DNA of 64,000 nucleotides from Hanleya hanleyi. Taxonomy: Eukaryota > Mollusca > Polyplacophora > Lepidopleurida > Hanleyidae. The notes under the pieces are model-generated. The model was not told where the DNA came from. It saw nothing but the letters and a program-made list of their open reading frames with translations, and ran no database searches. The position numbers and the translations under genes were made by a program. The stretch spans positions 1 to 64,000 of the forward strand of contig JAVTVY010018978.1 in assembly GCA_036873755.1 (NCBI GenBank). Reading direction: 5' to 3'. Shown piece after piece: positions 56,986 through 64,000 of the stretch (positions within the stretch are counted from its first letter, which is position 1; each line of letters starts with the position of its first letter).

Positions 56986-58290
56986 GATTTTCATATAGGA
57001 GAGGAATAGAAGATGTTTTCACCTCAAAATCAGCGATTTTTGCACAAATGTAACTTCACGATCCTGCATGTTATTCGAGAATCACCAGACTCAATACCTT
57101 GCAATTATTTCGAATATATATACACCCAGATGTTGCCAAGCGAAAACAAAATCTTTAATGGATAAAATTTAATTGATTTGTAACATCAGAGACGATGGCA
57201 TGCCCCATGCAAAGTCAGATAGTTTCCGACCGCAAATCCTCAATATTTACCGCATACGTTTTACAGTAAATTACTATAAGCTCTACAGCAAAAGTTTACA
57301 GTGCAGTATTTTTACCTAATCTTGTAGTTTTCACTCCAGATACATCCATTCTCATAGCATCATATTACTCCATGTAAGAATCACGAGACAATGCATACAA
57401 TAGCCAAGTATAGGGACAACAATGTGTCTAGACTTGAGCCTTTTTCAGCTACACAAAGACTCGGACAATGTAGCTTCCTACTTGAAGTATCTACCGCCAG
57501 ATACCTTCTGATTGCACTGAGGGATGAAATAGCAGATATTTTGCGCATGGCTCTCGACCAATCAGCATCGCCCGCTTGTTAACGCTGCGGTGTGGGCTCA
57601 GCATGTCACAGATAAACAAGACGTTGTACCGTGTGTACATGTTTAATTAGCATAAAATAATTAGCATAAAACTTCTACAAAATATACTGGAAGCATTTCC
57701 CATCTCTCTCTTATGCAGATTCATGATCTCTGCGTCGACCAAAATCGATGCAGACCGAATGCGCATGCGCATCCTGTTTTTTCGCGCAGTACAGTCAGAG
57801 GATGTTACACCGATAGGTAGAAGGTTACCAACTCTGAAAATGGGACAATGGATAAACCATACATCGTGATTTCCTAGAAGAACTTTGGAAAGACATGATG
57901 GTGTTCCGGTTTTGCTAGACGATATAACCCTCAGAATGTCATCAATCAATATATGCAATAATACATTGTCACAGTCGATAGAACTACCCTATATTACACA
58001 ACCTCGCCTCTTAAATATTCGCATCAACGCCAATATTTGAAACTACATGACAGTAAATGAAAATCGTAATACCGTAGTTATTAATATAGGTCGGCATGTC
58101 GTTTGATTTAAAACCAGAATACAATATATATATATATATTCGAGTAGTACCGGTTTTCGGAGCAAGTATAAATGTTCAGCGTTATTTTCACTCGGAACTC
58201 TCACTCTTTTTATTTATTTACTCTTAAATGAGGGGATTGCACGCGGGTCAGATAGCATAAGATATTGAAACAACAACAGCACGTTAAAGA
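56986..58290. other. Non-coding stretch with dispersed repeat A copy 2
   Basis: 57365-57497 is the direct copy of 23616-23743. TGCGCATGCGCAT (57757-57769) is an isolated NRF1-like site. A TA run lies at 58129-58138. No gene is recognised. Confidence 0.6.
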
Positions 58291-58299
58291 TAATCTTGA

Positions 58300-58600
58300 T
58301 GTGGCCTCGCCAGAGACATTGTATATTCTCCAAAATAATTAGCTTGAAATTCAATCTATCAGATTGAAATTACTGACCAATCTTTTATTCGATTTGAAAA
58401 TAGTCAAGGTAATAGATAACGATAAATTGTATCTGTTGCAGACAGAAAATTCAATGTACTAGATTGAAATTTTCAATCTAATAGATGCTAATAGATGGAA
58501 TATTAAATCGAATAGATTTGTCGCTAATTCCAATCTGATAGACTGAATTTTCAATCTAATTATAATTCAATCCAATCTCGACCTCTTATTTCTGTGAGGT
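58300..58600. mobile_element. MITE-like repeat of GATTGAAATTTTCAATC type
   Basis: Repeated ATTGAAATT and AATTTCAAT words with approximate inverted ends (CCTCGCCAGAGAC and TTTCTGTGAGG). Confidence 0.5.
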
Positions 58601-59210
58601 GAAAATGAGGCGGGAAAGAGCAAGAATGCGGGAAATATGAGTAGGAAAAACAAACAAACAAAAAACGCGAGAATGTGAATCGAAAATGGGAGATCAATCT
58701 GTTTTCGGTCTAATCTAGAATAGGATGTAAACATGAACGTCGTTCTCTTGACGCTAAGAGGTTATGGTTCGTATGGTTAAATTTGGAATACTTCTCTAAA
58801 ACCATGTGTTTATGACCTGAATATCTTTATAAGATGGAACATTTGCTTTTAGAGAAGTGTTCAAAAACTAAGCACTTGATTCTGCTCACTCGGATGAAAA
58901 TCGTCCGTTATACAGATTACTCCTCTTTCCAATATTGGTAGCTGTGAAACAAAGCCGGTTCTGTTAATGGTCGATTTAATATACTTGCATGCAGGAAAAA
59001 GCTGTTTTCACCCCAAAATCTCCCATTCTACATGAATACCGGGGTACATCTTGGTCCTCCGTCGGTCATTTGAAAGGGTCATGAGACTCAATGCCTTGAA
59101 ATTATTCCGAGTATATACAAAAACTTGTATGCCCATCGAACAATTTATTTCGCATTGTATTATTTTTGGCACCTGCACCGCACATCAGTGGGACAGAATT
59201 CTGGCTGAGC
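58601..59210. other. No recognisable gene
   Basis: No motif-bearing frame or strong repeat. Confidence 0.5.
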
Positions 59211-59212
59211 GG

Positions 59213-59516
59213 TACTCTCTATAAAAGGCTGAGTGAAATTTCACTCCGGTAAGTGGAAATAAATTGATCCCACTCAATACTTGAGTGAGATTTTCACTCA
59301 ACTTGAGTTACTTTTCACTCAACTTGAGTTAAATGCACTCAACTTGAGTGACATTCACTCAAGCATAAAAGTGGAAATTGATCCCACTCAAGTTGAGTGA
59401 ACTTGAGTGGTTTCAACTCAAGTTGAGTGAAAAGTAATTCAAGAGTGAAAAGTAACTCAAGTTTGAATGCACTCAAACTTGAATGAAACAGTTTACTCAA
59501 GTGTTTTTAGAGAGTA
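59213..59516. mobile_element. MITE-like element built of ACTCAAGTTGAGT palindromes
   Basis: Ends ACTCTCTATAAAA and TTTTTAGAGAGTA are inverted. The interior is a run of CACTCAACTTGAGTG-type palindromes that can form a complex fold. Confidence 0.75.
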
Positions 59517-60187
59517 GGATGTCCTTTATTTGGTTGACGGTATATAGTGGGGCGGATAACCAGTATAACACTTCAAATGGTGATACAAGCATGAAACTTG
59601 GTATAAATATCCCCATTGGATATTTATTCAAGAAAATTAATTGAGCCATCAGAAAATCCAAGATGGCGGCCATTTTCAAGATGGCCGCCAATATTAACCA
59701 TTTAAATACACATACTTTATTATTATGGTGTGTTTTCGGCTCGGATTAAGCTAGCAAATCTATGACTGAGGTTCTTCCAGATAATTCCATGAATCCAATG
59801 TTTTACAATTACTCTGGAACACTCTCATGCATCAGTTAACTGGAAATCCAATATGGCGGCCATCTGCTAGTGTGGGTGCCGAATGCACCACAAATAACAA
59901 TTTTAAAACCACGTGAACGAATTATCTCGCAGATTGTGACCCAGAATGCTTGATAATACATTCATGCGTATGGAATTGTATAATCTAACCACAAAAACCA
60001 AGTAGCCAGTCCATTCCCTAAACATATAACTTAGTCAGAACTCAGTAAAACACTGGTCCGGTAAGCCACATCCACAGTTTAATAGCGTAAACTCGGACTG
60101 ATTTTTTCCTACTACAGTAGTAGGAAGAGGTGAATGTCTGTCACATTCTGCCGCGCCCAGCGTTATCTGTCCCTGAATAGGTGGAGT

Positions 60188-60240
60188 CACGTGGAGCTGA
60201 GTCACATCCGGTGACGTCACTTCCGGTTTAAAGGTCACAT
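60188..60240 (+). promoter_or_regulatory. E-box, CRE, ETS and nuclear-receptor-type motif cluster, left arm
   Basis: CACGTG (60188), TGACGTCA (60212-60219) fused to CTTCCGG, then AAAGGTCA (60230). The mirror cluster is at 62957-63032. Confidence 0.5.
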
Positions 60241-60282
60241 GTGCCCTACGGGCTATAGGGTACAGGTGTACCACACATGCTC

Positions 60283-60545
60283 TAAGGCGTTAGAGCTAGT
60301 TAATATAGGGCGCTAAGGCATTAAGCTAGGGCGTTAAGGCATTAAGATAGGGCGTTAAGGCGTTGAGACAGCTGTTAAGGCGTAACGACTGGCGTTAAGG
60401 CGTTAAGATGAGGGCGTTAAGGCGTAACGACGACCGTTGATGGGCATCACTGCATTTCGATGAATTAGTGTCAATTTCATGGAATATCTAGAACAATCAG
60501 AGCTTCCGAGCTATTTCACCATGGCGTTGAAGCGTTAATCTGGAC
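60283..60545 (+). repeat. GGCGTTAAG iteron-like array upstream of zinc-finger cassette 2
   Basis: About ten GGCGTTAAGG/GGCATTAAG words in succession, then CGATGAATTAGTGTCAATTT and CATGGCGTTGAAGCGTTAA. It is homologous, inverted, to the blocks around 31.9 and 32.95 kb. Confidence 0.75.
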
Positions 60546-60595
60546 GTTGGGCAGCATATCCCAAAAACCTGCCCAGTCGACGTTCAACCGTCAAC

Positions 60596-61140
60596 GTGGG
60601 TTATACATGCTCTGAGTGCAAACGCACATTCATCAGACATTACGATATGATGAGACACCAGAAGAATATACATGGGATTAAAGACACTGAGGAGCCCACT
60701 GAAACAGATACTGAGAATATGCCAACTGATTCTGAGAATCCATTGACTGATACCGAAACAGAGATTGTTGAGATTCTATCTACTAGAGATTTTGAGCTCA
60801 GATAGTCGGGCTTACATCCCAGAGAAGTGAGGAAGAACCTACCTTCTGGGATTGTATTGTGACAGCAGCTATTAATACTCACGCTGCAACGATCGAGGAC
60901 GCCGGGCAGGATAAATTATAACAAATGCGTCCCTGCATCAGGAAAACAGCCATGGCGATCTATGACCAGTATACCCTGCTACCGTTTGAAATCAAAGGCG
61001 ACCCCACACACGCGTCACTTGGAAGAGAATATTAGGCTACCACCCACCAAGGCCCTGCAAAATGCGATAAAAATGCGCAAACAGCTGTTCTAGGACATGT
61101 TGCCCTCACAGTATCCAGGCTCTCCTACGACGATTAGAAC
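60596..61140 (+). pseudogene. Zinc-finger cassette copy 2, inactivated
   Basis: Homologous to the intact gene at 32305-32877. The start ATG has become GTG (60596). The finger YTCSECKRTFIRHYDMMRHQ is intact. The acidic stretch ends at a TAG near 60803; the rest can be followed in shifting frames (TFWDC-, IRKTAMAIYDQYTLLP- and MRKQLF-like) to about 61130, and the AATAAA is changed to AACAAA. The 3' flank to 61340 also matches the 32.1-kb copy. Confidence 0.8.
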
Positions 61141-61388
61141 AAACGGATCAGAGCGAATATGGTTGAAGACTGAACTTTCTGAAATGGCAAATTCTGATCG
61201 GACAAGAGCAGCATCTAACAGGCAAGAACGAATATGACAGATGCAGCGCCAAATTGTGGCTTCTGTTTGGACAAGAACATACCTGTGTTGTAAACATATC
61301 CAAAGCGGCTCCCCCAGCTTGGGTATGATGTAACATTGGGGAGAAAATCTATTTGAAAACTTGTCAACGAGTTGATCTTTCTTTCTTT

Positions 61389-61480
61389 CATCTGTCAGCG
61401 CCGTGGCGTCAAATGTTATGCTAGGGCGTTAAGGCGTTGAGATAAAGCATTGACGTGCGTTAAGATAGGAGTTAAGGCGT
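61389..61480 (+). repeat. Iteron-like block downstream of zinc-finger cassette 2
   Basis: GGGCGTTAAGGCGTTGAGAT, GTGCGTTAAGATAGG and GTTAAGGCGTTG. Confidence 0.7.
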
Positions 61481-61504
61481 TGCGCGGGATTCCTCTTCTT
61501 TCGC

Positions 61505-61620
61505 TGCAAGTACTGCTATGCATATAACCTTGAAGTGCCTGGGGCCTATCATCATCTCCGAAACTCCCCTTTCTCTACTACTCCTCCTCATTGCGCATGC
61601 ACATGTGTGTCACCACCAGT
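61505..61620 (-). repeat. NRF1/CRE-type dispersed unit
   Basis: TATGCATATAACCTTGAAGT, CTTTCTCTACTACTCCTCC and TTGCGCATGCACATG match 3690-3760 and the other units. Confidence 0.7.
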
Positions 61621-61764
61621 CTGGCTCTACCAGATAAGAGCTTTAATGGGATACCACTCATGTTTGGATACAGCCTGAGGCTAGTGGTTTACAAACGACC
61701 TTATATGACCACTCATTTACTCACCATCGTTAGTGCGTCGATGCGTTAAGACGGGCGTTGAGCA

Positions 61765-61850
61765 CGCCTCACTCACTCACTCACTCATCCCCATTCCTCC
61801 TCCTGTTCCACTTCCTCCTCCTACTCCTCTTCCTCCATACACAACTACGC
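61765..61850. repeat. CTCA microsatellite and CTCCTC polypyrimidine tract
   Basis: CTCACTCACTCACTCACTCA, then C/T-rich sequence with CCTCCTC period. Confidence 0.85.
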
Positions 61851-61894
61851 ACATACGCTGAGTTAAAGCTAACATGTAGCCAGATCGAACATGG

Positions 61895-62262
61895 GCCGTA
61901 TGAACCCATGTACTCCAAGATCCTCATGATACTCATATGAACAGTCACAATCAAAGCGTGACTGAGATACATCATTCTTTAGATGACGACTTTACAACGA
62001 ATATTATGGATTAAGAATACTGATCAGCGATACGGATTTGATATTTTTGGAACATCATGATGTCTTGCCGGCATCATTGAAAACTGTTGACCGCTTCTCT
62101 CTTGCAGGAAACAAGCCTATGTTTATGTATACTATGATTGTCTTTTTGAATTTGGTGATAATACTGTTATATGGAATATGGAATAGGTCTTTGGATTATG
62201 GACGCGGATATTCTCTAATGGACGACGGCTGAATTATGAATGACGGACCAGACGCTTGTAAT
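61895..62262 (+). mobile_element. 5'-truncated Penelope-like element, 3' region only
   Basis: Matches the 3' region of the copy at 40793-41190 (reverse) from TATGAACCCATGTACT through GATTAAGAATACTGATCAGC to GACGGACCAGACGCTTGTAA. It includes no RT codons. Confidence 0.8.
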
Positions 62263-62780
62263 ACTTTACCCTTCCGAATCACCCCGATTTCCCAGGCGCA
62301 TATCGCTCCCAGTCTGACTGTACTCCACGAGTGCTTGACAAGTACACCTCACACGACCCATTCGGACCAATATTGGAACATCTCGACACAACGTCCATTC
62401 GAATGCCCTTTTTCCACTGCGCATGAGCAGATGGACGGTATTTCCACTACACACCCGTCTGGACGGATTCTCCCCAACGCATGCTTCGACATAACACACC
62501 GCACGACCCATTCGGACCAATATTGTTACATCTCTATCCCAGAAAGGTCAATTCCAATGTCCTTTCCCCACAATTGCCTGCCTGTGCATGCGCACCATAT
62601 CCCTATACTTTCACTCCACACCAGCCCAGTCCACGAGTACTTCAAACTGATACCTCACACGACCCAATCGGATCAATAGTGGTCCACCACAAACCCAAAA
62701 CGTCGACGCCGATCTGCCTATCCACGACGCATGCGCATTCAGAACTTGCGAAAATCACCCGGTGGTCACGAGACCCTACC
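62263..62780 (-). repeat. Three NRF1/CRE-type dispersed units
   Basis: Each has CTCACACGACCCATTCGGAC (or a close variant), CAATATTGG, CATCTC and a C/T-rich run ending in a CGCATG-containing palindrome (62425, 62590, 62735). Confidence 0.75.
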
Positions 62781-62956
62781 ATCGCGTTCTACATGGCAAG
62801 ATAGAGAAAACAAGATGCCATAGCAAAATCCATAGCAAAATCCAAAAGAAAAAAAATGACCACCCCATTACTCCTACCCCAAACATACATTTCCTGGAGA
62901 TTAACATTGAAGTGCTTGGGATCTTATTTAGGGGCAGATAACTCTTGCTGGACCGT

Positions 62957-63032
62957 CACGTGACCGGAAGTGACCTTTGACCCGGAAATGACCTTTGACT
63001 CAGATGTGACCTCTGACCTGGAAGTGACGTCA
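62957..63032 (-). promoter_or_regulatory. Reiterated ETS plus nuclear-receptor-type motifs with a CRE, right arm
   Basis: CACGTG, then CCGGAAGTGACCTTTGACCC, CCGGAAATGACCTTTGACTC, GATGTGACCTCTGACC and GGAAGTGACGTCATC. The ETS core GGAA and DR1-like TGACCTTTGACC repeat at 18-20-bp spacing. Confidence 0.5.
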
Positions 63033-63420
63033 TCGGATGGGACGTTAGCTCCATTTGACTCCACATATTCAGGGGCAGATGACTCTGTGCGCGCAAAAAT
63101 GTGACAAAATTTCAACTCTCCCTACTACTAATATGGGAATTTTGGATTTTTTGAATTGCAGTTGGTTTCAGCATGTTCAGAAAATTATCAATTATGACTG
63201 ACCTAACTTAAAGTCGAATAACGGTACCATTTTATGTGTTGAAAGTGAAAATTAACAGAAGAAAAAGGCGGCCATCTTGAAAATGGCGGCCATCTTGAAT
63301 TTTCAAGTGGCTCAATTGCTTTTCTTGAAATATGACCTGATGAGAATGGTTGTGCCAAGTTTCATGCTTGTATCACCATTTGAAGTATTGACCCCTAAAA
63401 TGGCACTTATCCGCCCCACT

Positions 63421-64000
63421 AATATCACATGTTCTGGCCTAATCGTGTTCAGTGTTTGAACACCTTTGTGTTTATAACCTAGACGCATATGGGTTCATAT
63501 CCTACGCACCCTTATGTTTAAAATCTAAACACTTTTAGGTTAAAACGTCAAACCGAACCTCACTTTTAGCGTAGTCACACTAACATGTGATTGACAGTGT
63601 ATCGATAATGTATTTCACAGATCTCGAATCGATCCAGGAACGTTCAGAGATCGTTTTGCCTTACGCCTGGAGATAATCGTTTGTTTGCATTGGATATCTT
63701 GATCGGATGTTATGTGTTCCTTGCATTGAGCAAACCTTAAATTTCTTTCCGAATCAAACCTAGGAATGAGCATGTAGTGTTCTATCAATCCCCGATCAAA
63801 CTAATACGCACTTGAAGTTTATTTTTTGCACTGTGTGCGCACGATTTAACAGTATCTCAGCAAATTGGTGAAACTCTCGTCATCTCGTTAAATGTTCCAA
63901 GGCCGATCGAATTGTCTGAACAGAGCAGCTGTACACTTTGTCTTCTTTCTATGTAATCGAGATATGAACCTTGAGATTGCAAAGGAAGTATTGTCATTAC
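63421..64000. other. No recognisable gene
   Basis: Right flank of the inverted-repeat element; AT-rich, nothing recognised. Confidence 0.5.

Larger units (their letters stand above)
59546..63420. mobile_element. Inverted-repeat-bounded element carrying zinc-finger cassette 2
   Basis: Both ends read AGTGGGGCGGATAA inward. The outer arm parts 59546-59700 and 63265-63420 are inverted copies (CTTCAAATGGTGATACAAGC, GCATGAAACTTGG, AAGATGGCGGCCAT). Inner arm parts 60105-60250 and 62930-63115 are also inverted copies (GTCTGTCACATT / TTTTGTCACATTT, CTGAATAGGTGGAGTCA, TGACGTCACTTCC). The element encloses a broken zinc-finger gene, iterons, dispersed units and a Penelope-like fragment. The long arms and AG...CT ends recall Polintons, but no polymerase, integrase or capsid gene is present, so this would be a deletion derivative at most. 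Confidence 0.65.

Noticed and set aside
55708..57053. Several long frames with repeated SSCGPCGKILVVLI and its reverse-strand counterparts
   Set aside because: By-product of the 42-bp minisatellite; both strands are open, and the frame shifts wherever the 2-bp offset occurs.
60035..63115. Reverse frames with repeated VTSxxKVTSG-like text in the element arms
   Set aside because: They are translations of the reiterated TGACCTTTGACC regulatory-type repeat.
1..64000. CRISPR arrays, bacterial operons, rRNA genes or tRNA genes
   Set aside because: The window is eukaryotic; no spacer-repeat array, no rRNA-like block and no convincing A/B-box tRNA cloverleaf was seen. Finding tRNAs by eye is unreliable, so a tRNAscan run would be decisive.

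Overview
The window looks like a stretch of nuclear DNA from a marine invertebrate, most likely a mollusc. It is AT-rich and low in genes: only two host-type gene fragments are recognisable in 64 kb, and the rest is layered transposable elements, inverted repeats and minisatellites. The mollusc call is an inference. It rests on the GAGT-repeat-headed dispersed element near 26.69 kb (a type I know from molluscan genomes), a CR1-type LINE whose ORF1 carries PHD and esterase domains, and two kinds of tyrosine-recombinase retrotransposon.

Layout. 0-5 kb: decayed coding remnant (1080-1638), a reverse-strand gene of the kind seen with virus-like, PolB-type selfish elements (2705-3541), and repeat units upstream of it. 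5.1-12.5 kb: a nearly full-length but broken CR1-type LINE. Its 3' tail lies about 15 bp from the apparent splice donor of a reverse-strand DHRS4-like first exon (12538-12952). 14.7-26.3 kb: a tyrosine-recombinase retrotransposon with intact RT/RNase H and recombinase frames (about 16.97-21.02 kb), and a fold-back-type element (22.3-25.4 kb). Two inverted copies of a hairpin minisatellite lie on either side. 28-37.5 kb: dispersed repeats, a C2H2 zinc-finger gene with its own TATA box and poly(A) signal (32.3-32.9 kb), and a palindrome with arms of about 600 bp (33.06-34.31 kb). 38.03-44.80 kb: a DIRS-like retrotransposon with inverted terminal repeats, invaded by two fragments of a probably Penelope-like element and lacking the centre of its RT. 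44.9-47.2 kb: a third, broken zinc-finger cassette. 51.28-51.58 kb: first exon of a secreted CCDC3-like/netrin-like protein, its intron full of MITE-like inverted repeats. 55.86-56.98 kb: a 42-bp minisatellite with higher-order structure. 59.55-63.42 kb: an inverted-repeat-bounded element carrying a second zinc-finger cassette.

The most interesting thread joins the 2.7-4.1, 31-34.3, 44.9-47.2 and 59.5-63.4 kb regions. Short genes with TATAAAA-plus-GCG promoters, GCGTTAAG-type iterons and dispersed units of about 150 bp rich in NRF1-like and CRE-like palindromes recur together. One copy is bounded by long inverted repeats that start AGTGGGGCGG. I interpret these as deletion derivatives of one virus-like, possibly Polinton-like, element family. 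All domain and family calls come from reading the sequence by eye; no database search was possible.
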